Positions 1-7,904 of a stretch of 51,373 nt of DNA are shown here, piece after piece (within the stretch, counting starts at the first letter, position 1; each line of letters begins with the position of its first letter). The notes under the pieces are model-generated. The model saw only the letters and a list, made by a program, of their open reading frames with translations, made no database searches and had not been told where the DNA came from. Source of the stretch: Planctomycetaceae bacterium (GTDB lineage: Bacteria; Planctomycetota; Planctomycetia; Pirellulales; Pirellulaceae); assembly GCA_012959465.1 (NCBI GenBank), contig DUDC01000125.1:62561-113933 (forward strand), read 5' to 3'. Both the position numbers and the translations under genes were made by a program.

Positions 1-311
1 AGATGGAGCCGATCGACCCGATCGCAGGCCACATTCCATCGGCCCTCAATCGACCCTTTACGGACAACTTGAACCCGGATGGATGTTTTCTGGAACCGGC
101 GGAATTGCGGACCCGATTTGAGAATCTGGCTGAGGATTCCAACGACATAATTCACATGTGTGGATCGGGAGTTACTGCCTGTCACAACCTGCTGGCCATG
201 GAACATGCCGGACTCACAGGATCTAAGTTGTACGTAGGTTCTTGGAGCGAATGGACTCGTGGAAGCGGTCGCCCTGTCGAGACGGGTGACGAGGACGATC
301 AAAGCTCTTGA
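1..311 (+). CDS. sseA: 3-mercaptopyruvate/thiosulfate sulfurtransferase, C-terminal part (5' end outside window)
   Basis: Only the C-terminal rhodanese domain is present; the reading frame is open to the left edge, so the gene starts outside the window and the first ATG seen is internal. The visible part opens with EPIDPIAGHIPSA, typical of the second rhodanese domain of SseA/TST-type enzymes. It carries the active-site loop CGSGVTA, with the sulfur-accepting cysteine at about visible residue 53 (bases 159-161). CGSGVT loops are characteristic of mercaptopyruvate sulfurtransferases, whereas plain thiosulfate enzymes usually have CRKGVT. The product would move sulfane sulfur from a donor to cyanide or a thiol acceptor in the cytoplasm. 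Its last 13 bases overlap the 3' end of the convergent aminotransferase. The family is secure; the exact substrate is not. Confidence 0.85.
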   Translation, partial: MEPIDPIAGHIPSALNRPFTDNLNPDGCFLEPAELRTRFENLAEDSNDIIHMCGSGVTACHNLLAMEHAGLTGSKLYVGSWSEWTRGSGRPVETGDEDDQSS

Positions 312-1516
312 CGAAGCGCTTCGGTGAGTCGGCGTATGTGTTCTTCTTGGGTGTACAGGTGGCACGAAACTCGAATCAGGCGTTCTCCGCAGAATTCCCA
401 AACCGGCACCTCGATACCGTGGTCGTTCCACAACGTCGCTTGGAGTGTGTCGGAATCACCTTGCGGGAGCAGGCAAGTCACCATCGATCCAAAATTGGTT
501 GGAGAGGTCATTGGCGGACGTCCGGTGACCGTTGCGATTTGCTGTTGTGCAAAGCAAGCAAGTGAATGCGTGCGTTCCCGAAAAGCGTCGAGTCCTACGC
601 TTTCCATCATCTCGATCGCTGTCGGAACTGTAAGAAAAGCACTCGGGTCCCTAGTGCCCATCCACTCGAACTCGTCGCGCCAGGCGGTCGGCGTGCGAGG
701 TGGTAAGACTCCCCAACTGAGTCGATTTGGACGAATTCGTTCGGCCACACGCGGGTGAGCGTAAAGGAATCCGCTTCCCAATGGAGCCGAAAGCCACTTG
801 TGAAGGCTGGCCGTGTAGAAGTCGCATCCTGTTTCATCGAGGTTCAGCGGGATCTGAGCCGGTGAGTGTGGTCCGTCAATGCAGATCAGAATTCCACGTT
901 TGCTTGCGGCCTCGACCAGGTCTTTGATTGGCATTATCCAAGCCGTGGCGGACGTGATGTGACTTACCACTAGCAACCGGGTTCGATCGGAGAATTGGCT
1001 GACGATCGACTCGGTAATCTGCTCGCGACTTGGCGGTGCCGTCGAGAAACCAGGTAGCTCTGCGACTCGCAACACCGCTCTCGACCGACGACACTCCCGA
1101 TCCCAGACTCTCTCCACTGCGCCGTACTCGTGGTTAGTCAGCAGGATTTCGTCTCCCGACTCCAGCTCAATGCTACGGGCCACAACATTCATTGCTTCCG
1201 TTGCATTTTCCTGAAAGATAAGGTTGTCGGCGCTGGTATTGAGAAACTTGGCCAGCCGTCCTCTGGCTGAATGAAGCAATTCCGGGAGTTGACGAACGAA
1301 GAAATCCACCGGCTGTTCGTCGAGACGATGACGCCACCGATGGAGGGCTTCTTGGACATCGATCGGTGGCAAACCGAATGAACCATGGTTTAAGTAGACG
1401 GTGTCACCACGAATTCGCCATTTCGCTGCCAAGTGCCGCCAGGCGGCATGGTCTTGTCTCACAACAACTCCGTTCTGCAAAAAAGGGACTTCAATCGAGC
1501 CAATGGCCCTCTGCAT
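299..1516 (-). CDS. Class V aminotransferase (isopenicillin N epimerase-like, PLP-dependent)
   Basis: This 405-residue protein has the layout of class V aminotransferases, the fold of cysteine desulfurases and isopenicillin N epimerase-like enzymes. Near the N-terminus VYLNHGSFG matches the substrate/PLP entry motif of the epimerase-like group. The mid-protein IDGPHSPAQ supplies the PLP-ring aspartate and histidine. ASLHKWLSAPLG contains the Schiff-base lysine, K240. No cysteine desulfurase-type flexible loop cysteine stands out, so a desulfurase role is not supported despite the adjacent sulfurtransferase. The start is ATG. The stop lies inside the 3' end of the convergent rhodanese gene (13-base overlap). 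Substrate unknown. Confidence 0.85.
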   Translation of the reverse strand: MQRAIGSIEVPFLQNGVVVRQDHAAWRHLAAKWRIRGDTVYLNHGSFGLPPIDVQEALHRWRHRLDEQPVDFFVRQLPELLHSARGRLAKFLNTSADNLIFQENATEAMNVVARSIELESGDEILLTNHEYGAVERVWDRECRRSRAVLRVAELPGFSTAPPSREQITESIVSQFSDRTRLLVVSHITSATAWIMPIKDLVEAASKRGILICIDGPHSPAQIPLNLDETGCDFYTASLHKWLSAPLGSGFLYAHPRVAERIRPNRLSWGVLPPRTPTAWRDEFEWMGTRDPSAFLTVPTAIEMMESVGLDAFRERTHSLACFAQQQIATVTGRPPMTSPTNFGSMVTCLLPQGDSDTLQATLWNDHGIEVPVWEFCGERLIRVSCHLYTQEEHIRRLTEALRQEL

Positions 1517-1652
1517 TAGAACTCATTTTTCGCATGGATCCCATCCGTCCTCGTTGGTCCGCTACAAGCGGCGGCCCACGATTGATACCATGTTGTCACT
1601 AACGCTGTATTGTTCCAGTTACTTGCTTTGTTGCGTCTTACGGTTGGATTTC

Positions 1653-2138
1653 ATGCAACTTTGCGTCGTATTGATTGGAAAGCCACGACCGTCCGAATTC
1701 GGAGCGGTGATTGACCTTTACCTGGCTCGGATCCGCAAACTTGTGGATTGTGAGGTGATCTCGCTGCGCGGTGAGCGAATCGATCGCCGTCGTCCCGAGG
1801 AAATTAAGAGCGCCGAAGGTCGGAAAGTGCTGTCCACTCTGCGACCTGACGATTGGTTGGCTGTTTGCGATGAACGGGGCAAGTCTCTAAAAACAGCCGA
1901 CTTGGCTCGCATTATGGACGAGGCATTTTCTGCCGGGCCTCGATTTGCCGGTAAGAAACGACTGGTTGTTCTGGTCGGCGGAGCGCTCGGCGTTTCCAGT
2001 GAAGTGCGGAAACGGGCCGACGCTCTCTGGGCGCTGTCTGGACTGACACTTGCAGAATCTGTCGCTCGAGTCGTACTTGTTGAAGGGATCTATCGGGCGA
2101 TCACTGTCATGAAGGGACACCCGTATCACAACGAGTAG
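1653..2138 (+). CDS. rlmH: 23S rRNA (pseudouridine-1915 N3)-methyltransferase RlmH
   Basis: The frame is open much further upstream, but homology begins at the ATG at 1653, giving 161 residues, close to the usual 155-160 of RlmH. The protein starts MQLCVVLIGKPR and ends with the RlmH tail HPYHNE, whose histidine/tyrosine line the methylation site. LVVLVGGALG is the SAM-binding glycine loop of this trefoil-knot SPOUT methyltransferase. RlmH methylates N3 of pseudouridine 1915 in helix 69 of 23S rRNA on the assembled 70S ribosome. The upstream extension overlaps the start region of the divergent aminotransferase and has no RlmH-like sequence, so it was not used. The gene ends 5 bases from the stop of the convergent DAHP synthase gene. 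Confidence 0.93.
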   Translation: MQLCVVLIGKPRPSEFGAVIDLYLARIRKLVDCEVISLRGERIDRRRPEEIKSAEGRKVLSTLRPDDWLAVCDERGKSLKTADLARIMDEAFSAGPRFAGKKRLVVLVGGALGVSSEVRKRADALWALSGLTLAESVARVVLVEGIYRAITVMKGHPYHNE

Positions 2139-2143
2139 CAGCC

Positions 2144-3481
2144 TTACTTCGTCATTTCTGTTGAGATAAGGAAAGCGATCTCCATCGCCTGCTCATAATT
2201 CAAGCGTGGGTCGACGTTGCTTTTGTAGGCTATTGGCAAGTCACTTTCAGTGACTTCCCCAGAACCGCCGATGCACTCGGTGACATTTTCGCCGGTCAAC
2301 TCCAAATGGACTCCGCCCAATCGCGAACCGCAGTCACGATGAATCGTGAACGAGTCGCGGAGTTCAGAGAGGATTTTGTCGAACGAACGCGTTTTCCAAC
2401 CGTTATTCGTCACCTCGGTATTGCCATGCATGGGGTCACACGACCAAACAACGGGTGTGCCCGTTCGTTGGACGGCGGCGATTGTGTCCGCCAACTGGTC
2501 ACCGATTTTATCGGCCCCGAATCGGTGAATTAGCGTAAGTCGCCCCTCTTCCTTCTCGGGATTCAGCACCCTGGCCATTTCGGCGATTTCCTGAACGTCG
2601 ACATCTCCGCCGACTTTAACGCCAATTGGATTGCGAATGCCGCGAAAATACTCGATGTGAGCCCCCTCTAGTGATCGGGTGCGATTGCCGATCCAGGGCA
2701 TATGGGTACTCAGGTTGTACCACGCGTTGCGGCGCGGAACTGTCCGTGTTTGAGACTGTTCGTAGTGCAGGTGCAGGCCCTCGTGGGATGTGTAGAAGTC
2801 AACGCGCTCCAGCGAAGGAGTCGAGACCTGGACGATCGCCTCCAAGAACCGTATGGCCTCACCCAGCGAACTTAGCAGTTCATCGTACTTCTCCGACCGC
2901 GGCATCCGACGTACGAATTCAAGGTCCCAGTTTTCCGGATGGTGCAGATCGGCAAATCCACCTTCGCTGAGTGCTCGGATGAAGTTGACGGTCAGTGCTG
3001 CACGTTCGTATCCCCGCAAGAGACGTTGGGGATCCGGGCGCCTCGCTTCGGGTGTAAATGGGACTCTATTGATTAAGTCCCCGCGGTAGCTATGCAGCGA
3101 CACGCCGTCGCGTGTTTCCATATCGGCCGAGCGGGGTTTAGCGAATTGGCCGCCGATGCGACCGATGCGAATCACTTCTCGCTTCGATCCGTAAACCAGC
3201 ACCAAGCTCATCTGCAAAAGGACCTTGAGCTTACGGACGATTGTCTCCGAATTGCAGTCCTCAAACTGTTCGCAGCAGTCGCCTCCTTGCAAGATGAAGG
3301 CTTCTCCTCGGCCGGCCCGAGACAGCTTCTCCTTCAGCCGTTCAATTTCCCAGCTCGTCACGATGGGCGGAAGCGATGACAGCGTCTTTAGCGCCGCATC
3401 CAATTCAGCCGCGTCGCCGTAGCTCGGTTGCTGTGCGACCGGTTTCGTTTGCCAAGATGTGGGCCCCCACTCGTTTTCCAT
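2144..3481 (-). CDS. Class II 3-deoxy-7-phosphoheptulonate (DAHP) synthase
   Basis: This 445-residue protein is a class II (plant/mycobacterial type) DAHP synthase, which condenses phosphoenolpyruvate and erythrose 4-phosphate in the first step of the shikimate pathway. The N-terminus WGPTSWQTKPVAQQPSY is typical of the class. ILQGGDCCEQFEDC holds the metal-binding cysteine. Further family blocks include FYTSHEGLHL, the PIGVKVGG active-site strand, WSCDPMHGN with a metal histidine, and GGVHLELTGENVTEC with a metal glutamate. The start is ATG, with an AGGA-type site about 11 bases upstream. Class II enzymes often have aromatic amino acid feedback sites, but these cannot be judged by eye. No other aro gene is nearby. 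Confidence 0.95.
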   Translation of the reverse strand: MENEWGPTSWQTKPVAQQPSYGDAAELDAALKTLSSLPPIVTSWEIERLKEKLSRAGRGEAFILQGGDCCEQFEDCNSETIVRKLKVLLQMSLVLVYGSKREVIRIGRIGGQFAKPRSADMETRDGVSLHSYRGDLINRVPFTPEARRPDPQRLLRGYERAALTVNFIRALSEGGFADLHHPENWDLEFVRRMPRSEKYDELLSSLGEAIRFLEAIVQVSTPSLERVDFYTSHEGLHLHYEQSQTRTVPRRNAWYNLSTHMPWIGNRTRSLEGAHIEYFRGIRNPIGVKVGGDVDVQEIAEMARVLNPEKEEGRLTLIHRFGADKIGDQLADTIAAVQRTGTPVVWSCDPMHGNTEVTNNGWKTRSFDKILSELRDSFTIHRDCGSRLGGVHLELTGENVTECIGGSGEVTESDLPIAYKSNVDPRLNYEQAMEIAFLISTEMTK

Positions 3482-3583
3482 CGGGAGAGAATTCCTGTTT
3501 CGCTAAAAAATCCGTAGTAAGGCCGACGATTCGGCAGTATGCCACGATTCGCCGACTCCCAACTGATGGAGGTTGCTGTCCAA

Positions 3584-5092
3584 CTAGAGTTGAATCGTAA
3601 TCGCCTTTGTTTCGGTGTAAAGGTTTAAAGCCTCGTGTCCCATTTCACGGCCCCAGCCCGACTGCTTGTATCCGCCAAACGGCAGCGAGGCGTCAAACAC
3701 GTTGTAGCAATTGACCCAAACGGTGCCCGCTCTCATCTTCTTCGCGATCTTATGGCCGAGACTGATATCGCGCGTCCAGACAGCTGCAGCCAAACCGTAG
3801 GGACTGTCGTTTGCCGAGGCAATCAACTGATCCGTATCGTCGTACGAAACGGCCGTGACGACTGGGCCAAAAATCTCCTCTTGGATAATCTTCATTTCTG
3901 GACGAGTGTTCACCAGAACTGTAGGTTCGACGAAGTAGCCGTTTTCACCCGTCTTTTGGCCGCCACACAAAGCCGTGGCGCCATCGCTCAGTCCGGATTC
4001 GAGGTATCCGCAAACCCGATCTTGCTGAATCTGCGAAACCATCGGCCCCATTTCGGTCTCCGGGTTCATGCCAGCCCCAATCTTGATTTGTTTGGCCAGT
4101 TCCGCGACGCCCTCGGCCACTTTTTCGAACTGATCGCGGTGCACAAACAACCGGGAACCCGCACAACAACACTGCCCGTGGTTGAAGAAAATCGCATTCG
4201 CGGCGCCCGGAATCGCCAGCTCCAAATCCGCGTCCGGCAGAATGATGTTCGGGCTCTTTCCGCCGAGTTCCAAGGTGATCTTCTTTAGATTGCTCTCACT
4301 GGCCGCTTTGACGATGAGTTTTCCGACCTCGGTCGAGCCCGTGAATGCACATTTGTCGACATCACCATGAGCTGCCAGAGCGGCTCCGGCAGTCTCGCCA
4401 TATCCCGTGATGATGTTCACGACGCCATTTGGGAACCCCGCCTCTTGTATCAATTGTCCCAGTCGCAACGCACTTAAGGGAGTCTCTTCGGCGACTTTTA
4501 GCACGACCGTGCACCCTGTTGCGAGCGCGGGGCCGAGTTTCCAAGCGGCCATTAGTAGAGGGAAATTCCACGGTATGATCTGGCCGACCACACCCACGGG
4601 TTCACGCAGCGTGTAGGAATGGAACTCGGCATCCGGCATGTAGGGCACCGAGATCGGAATCGTGTTGCCTTCAATCTTCGTGGCCCATCCAGCCATGTAG
4701 CGGAACAGATCGACCGCCAACGGCACGTCAGCCGCCGCTGCGACCGCGCGAGGTTTTCCATTATCGAGTGATTCGATTTCGGCAACTTCGTCAAGGTTCT
4801 CTTCGAGAAGATCGGCCAATCGCCAGAGCAACTTGCCACGTTCCGATGGAGTCAGTTTGGGCCATGCACCGCCTTCAAACGCTCTGCGAGCCGCGGTGAC
4901 CGCCTTGTCGATGTCCGCCTTATCACCTTCGGCAACTCTTGCGATCAACTGACCGGTCGCCGGATCGACAACATCGATTTTCTTGCCTGAAACGGCCGCT
5001 ACATTTTGACCATCAATGAGAAGTTGATGATCCTGCTGAAGGAAGGCCTGCGTCTTTCCACTTGCAGCTGGAGCTTCGCTCGTGAGGATCAT
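3584..5092 (-). CDS. NAD(P)-dependent aldehyde dehydrogenase (ALDH1/2-like)
   Basis: The frame extends upstream to 5224, but the ATG at 5092 is chosen because AAGGAG lies 6 bases before it and because this gives 501 residues, the normal ALDH length. ELGGKSPN carries the general-base glutamate E275. GQCCCAGSR carries the nucleophile, C309 (middle cysteine). The E-to-C spacing of 34 residues matches ALDH2. VVGQIIPWNFPL and FTGSTEVG are the cofactor-binding blocks, and the C-terminal PFGGYKQSGWGRE is typical of the ALDH1/2 and betaine-aldehyde group. The enzyme would oxidise an aldehyde to a carboxylate in the cytoplasm; the substrate is unknown. It lies downstream of the monoheme cytochrome-like gene on the same strand, 128 bases away. 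Confidence 0.95.
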   Translation of the reverse strand: MILTSEAPAASGKTQAFLQQDHQLLIDGQNVAAVSGKKIDVVDPATGQLIARVAEGDKADIDKAVTAARRAFEGGAWPKLTPSERGKLLWRLADLLEENLDEVAEIESLDNGKPRAVAAAADVPLAVDLFRYMAGWATKIEGNTIPISVPYMPDAEFHSYTLREPVGVVGQIIPWNFPLLMAAWKLGPALATGCTVVLKVAEETPLSALRLGQLIQEAGFPNGVVNIITGYGETAGAALAAHGDVDKCAFTGSTEVGKLIVKAASESNLKKITLELGGKSPNIILPDADLELAIPGAANAIFFNHGQCCCAGSRLFVHRDQFEKVAEGVAELAKQIKIGAGMNPETEMGPMVSQIQQDRVCGYLESGLSDGATALCGGQKTGENGYFVEPTVLVNTRPEMKIIQEEIFGPVVTAVSYDDTDQLIASANDSPYGLAAAVWTRDISLGHKIAKKMRAGTVWVNCYNVFDASLPFGGYKQSGWGREMGHEALNLYTETKAITIQL

Positions 5093-5098
5093 CTTTGT

Positions 5099-5104
5099 CT
5101 CCTT
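5099..5104 (-). promoter_or_regulatory. Ribosome binding site of the aldehyde dehydrogenase gene
   Basis: AAGGAG on the minus strand, 6 bases before the ATG at 5092. It fixes the start against an upstream in-frame ATG at 5224 whose extension looks nothing like ALDH. Confidence 0.85.
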
Positions 5105-5220
5105 TTTTGAAAGAAAAATGGGCGGGCATTCCTGGCTTGTCTTCCCAAGTCGACACTGATGATCGCAGCCCGAGTGGACGTTGACAAGGCGCCCCGGTAG
5201 TGCGGACCGCCGCCTTGTCG

Positions 5221-6429
5221 TCATTTATCGAGCGTTTCAATCACACCGTAACTTGGCGGCTGGTGCCTATCGGGATCGTACGGTAAAAGCAAACCGGCCG
5301 CTTCCCATTTTGGGTTCAATTGCGGCGGCATTGAGTAGCCGTTTGGGCTGATGGACTCCAACGAAAACGGATGAAACGAGAAAATCCCGTCCCCGCCGCG
5401 AATGCGGCCGTACCAGTCTCGGGACGCCTGGAAATCACGAACGTGTCGATTAGCCGTTTCGTGACACCGCATGCAAGAGCTGCGACTGATCTCAATAAAC
5501 CCCCCTCGATAACCTCGCGGGATGATGTGATCGTCCGCTTCAGTCGTCGGAGCATACGTAACGTTTCCAGAGTCGTCGCGTCGCCACTCTTCTCCACGTA
5601 CTGAGTGAAACGGTCGATGACGAAGCAACTGGTCCACCAATTCAAGGTTGCCGATCGTTGGCAAACTGTCCACCATCGCTGTTTCTCGAAACACCACCGT
5701 CGGGTGTTCATTTTCCAATGTTTGGAGGGGCAGATCGAGCGAGGTGGCATCAAGATGGGTTACCAAGCTCTGAAGTTCCGCTACATCTCGCCAATCCTCG
5801 ATTCTTCCGCGAATCGCCGTGGCCAGCTCTTGCGGTGTGCTGAATGGCCGAAACACATCAATATCCCAGTCATCCGTTTCACGCTGACGAATCCGTACCT
5901 CGAAGGGCCGCCACCGCTCGTCGGAGTGGTGCATCAAGAGAACTTCACCAAATACTGTTCCGGCGGGGAAACGCCAGCCGTATCCTGGTTCGGCGTCGCG
6001 AAGAAAAGTTTTGCGGTACCAGACGATCGGTAGCCGCTCACGCGTCGCCGGGTCCAGAGGAAGAAACAGGAACCTCACCGTTCCCACATTGTCCACGTCC
6101 GTAAGACCGCCCGTGTCTGCCCAAGGGAACTCGCGGTTACCGTTTCCGAATCGCTCCTGGCGATTCGCCGAGATGTTGTAGTGGACCGAGTGGATTCCAC
6201 GTAATCCGCCGTCCCACTCCTGGTAGCACGGTGGAACCTCTTCGTCCGTGTAGAAAATTGTCGCCGGATCCATCAAGATGGCCTGCATCTCTTCGTCGGC
6301 CAGTTGCGGACAGTGAGCCCTCAACTCAACTCCACGCTCGGCCGATACCAGTTGAAACGGTTCGTCCGCTCGACACATCGTCGTAAAAAGAGCCGTTACT
6401 GTTGCCCCGGCCCACAAGATTCGCCACAT
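5221..6429 (-). CDS. Secreted monoheme cytochrome c-like protein
   Basis: 402 residues from the ATG at 6429; a GTG three codons upstream is an alternative start. The N-terminus WRILWAGATVTALFTTMCRA is a Sec signal peptide with probable cleavage after CRA. There is a single CxxCH motif, SSCMRCH (C319, C322, H323), near the C-terminus, which suggests one covalently bound c-type heme. A possible sixth ligand is one of the methionines that follow. The first 300 residues are rich in Trp, Arg and Glu and match no domain I can name. I infer a periplasmic redox or heme-binding protein. It follows a DUF1501 gene by about 50 bases on the same strand and may be co-transcribed with it. Confidence 0.75.
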   Translation of the reverse strand: MWRILWAGATVTALFTTMCRADEPFQLVSAERGVELRAHCPQLADEEMQAILMDPATIFYTDEEVPPCYQEWDGGLRGIHSVHYNISANRQERFGNGNREFPWADTGGLTDVDNVGTVRFLFLPLDPATRERLPIVWYRKTFLRDAEPGYGWRFPAGTVFGEVLLMHHSDERWRPFEVRIRQRETDDWDIDVFRPFSTPQELATAIRGRIEDWRDVAELQSLVTHLDATSLDLPLQTLENEHPTVVFRETAMVDSLPTIGNLELVDQLLRHRPFHSVRGEEWRRDDSGNVTYAPTTEADDHIIPRGYRGGFIEISRSSCMRCHETANRHVRDFQASRDWYGRIRGGDGIFSFHPFSLESISPNGYSMPPQLNPKWEAAGLLLPYDPDRHQPPSYGVIETLDK

Positions 6430-6479
6430 CGCGCCCACTGTGTCCCCATTTTGCGAGTTGAAAGTTCGCTTGTTTCTGA

Positions 6480-7904
6480 CTACGACAAAATTTCCTTTAC
6501 CACTCTTCCATGGACGTCGGTCAAGCGGAAATCTCGTCCTGAGTATCGGTAGGTCAGCCGAGTGTGATCCATCCCCATTAGGTGCAGTATTGTGGCGTGG
6601 AGGTCATGCACATGGACTCGATTCTCGACAGCGTTCATTCCGAGTTCGTCGGTATTGCCATACATCAGACCACCCTTCACACCGCCACCGGCGAGGAACA
6701 TGGAAAAGCCCGTGTTGTGGTGGTCTCGTCCCGCTTTAGCAACACTCTTAGTCTTGTCCGTTTGTGAATACGGTGTGCGTCCAAATTCGCCACCCCAAAT
6801 CACCAGAGTGTCTTTTAACAGGCCCCGCGACTTTAGATCGGTGAGCAGTGCATTGGTCGCGGTGTCGCTATCGTGGCAGAGGCTCCGATGACGATCGTTG
6901 TTTTGCGAATGCGTGTCCCACGGCTGCTTTCCTTTCTTGGAAACGTAGTACACCATTGTCATTCTTACTCCGCGTTCGACGAGTCGTCGCGCCAGTAGAC
7001 AACTCTGTCCAAATACAGAATCACCGTAGAGTTTGCGAGTAGCCTGAGTCTCTCTGGAAGTGTCAAACGCTTCACTTGCCTCACTTTGCATGCGATACGC
7101 CTGTTCCATGACTCGAATTTGAGTCTCGAGGGCCCTGTCACCAAGCCGACGGGAGCGGTGCAGCTCGTTTAACGATTGCAGCAACTCGATCTGACGTTGC
7201 TGTTGAGTCTGCGACAAGTTTGGATGTTTGATGTTCGCCACCAACCGATCAACCTGCATGTCGTTTGTGTCGACGGCGACGCCCTGATGTTGGCCGGGCA
7301 AGAATGCACTGGACCACAACTGTGGGCCAACCACCGGACGGCCTGGGCTCAAGGCAACAAACGCCGGTAGGTTTTTGTTCTCGCTGCCGAGACCATAAGA
7401 GACCCATGAGCCGAGGCAAGGACGGATTGGCTGCTGATGTCCCGAGTGCATTAGCAGCAATCCGGGTTCATGATTGGGTACGTCCGTGTACATCGAACGT
7501 AGGACACAAAGTTCATCCGCATGACGAGCTAGTTGTGGGAATAACTCGCTCATGACAACGCCGCTATTACCTCGCGGGGCGAACTTGAAGGGCGATGGCA
7601 TGAAGCCCGTCCCCTTCGATGCTCGCTCCAAACCCTTTTCCGGGTGACTGCCTTCATACTTCATGAGGGCCGGCTTCGGATCGAATGTGTCCACATGCGA
7701 CGGGCCACCATTCATGAATAGAAAAATGACGCGTTTCGCGCGTGCCCGGAAATGAGTCGTGGTGGTGGCAGCTTCGGATCCATGGCCCAATGCGGCCGCA
7801 AGTCCGACGAGCCCCATTCCTCCACCCGTCCGCTGCAGCATCGCGCGACGTGTTATCGACGAATCGCTGTGGGCAGCAACCGTAATATTGTGATCAGTCG
7901 ACAT
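6480..7904 (-). CDS. DUF1501 family protein, Tat-exported (pair 1)
   Basis: 474 residues. The N-terminus has a twin-arginine signal, ITRRAMLQ, followed by a Gly/Ala-rich hydrophobic stretch. Family landmarks are FLFMNGGPSHVDTFDPKP near residue 60, VIWGGEFGRTP around residue 365, GRDHHNTGFSMFLAGGG, and the end block VHDLHATILHLMGMDH with YRYSGRDFRLTDVHG. DUF1501 has been placed in the alkaline phosphatase/sulfatase-like superfamily; the Asp and His residues in these blocks would fit a metal site, but no activity is established. Its ATG overlaps the end of the upstream PSD1 gene by 11 bases, so the two are probably translationally coupled. It likely acts in the periplasm with that partner. Confidence 0.92.
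   Translation of the reverse strand: MSTDHNITVAAHSDSSITRRAMLQRTGGGMGLVGLAAALGHGSEAATTTTHFRARAKRVIFLFMNGGPSHVDTFDPKPALMKYEGSHPEKGLERASKGTGFMPSPFKFAPRGNSGVVMSELFPQLARHADELCVLRSMYTDVPNHEPGLLLMHSGHQQPIRPCLGSWVSYGLGSENKNLPAFVALSPGRPVVGPQLWSSAFLPGQHQGVAVDTNDMQVDRLVANIKHPNLSQTQQQRQIELLQSLNELHRSRRLGDRALETQIRVMEQAYRMQSEASEAFDTSRETQATRKLYGDSVFGQSCLLARRLVERGVRMTMVYYVSKKGKQPWDTHSQNNDRHRSLCHDSDTATNALLTDLKSRGLLKDTLVIWGGEFGRTPYSQTDKTKSVAKAGRDHHNTGFSMFLAGGGVKGGLMYGNTDELGMNAVENRVHVHDLHATILHLMGMDHTRLTYRYSGRDFRLTDVHGRVVKEILS

Noticed and set aside
3635-4288. 217-codon plus-strand open frame opposite the aldehyde dehydrogenase
   Set aside because: Shadow of a well-supported gene; no recognisable content.
3584-5224. 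Longer aldehyde dehydrogenase starting at 5224
   Set aside because: The first 44 residues have no ALDH similarity, and a strong ribosome binding site precedes the ATG at 5092.
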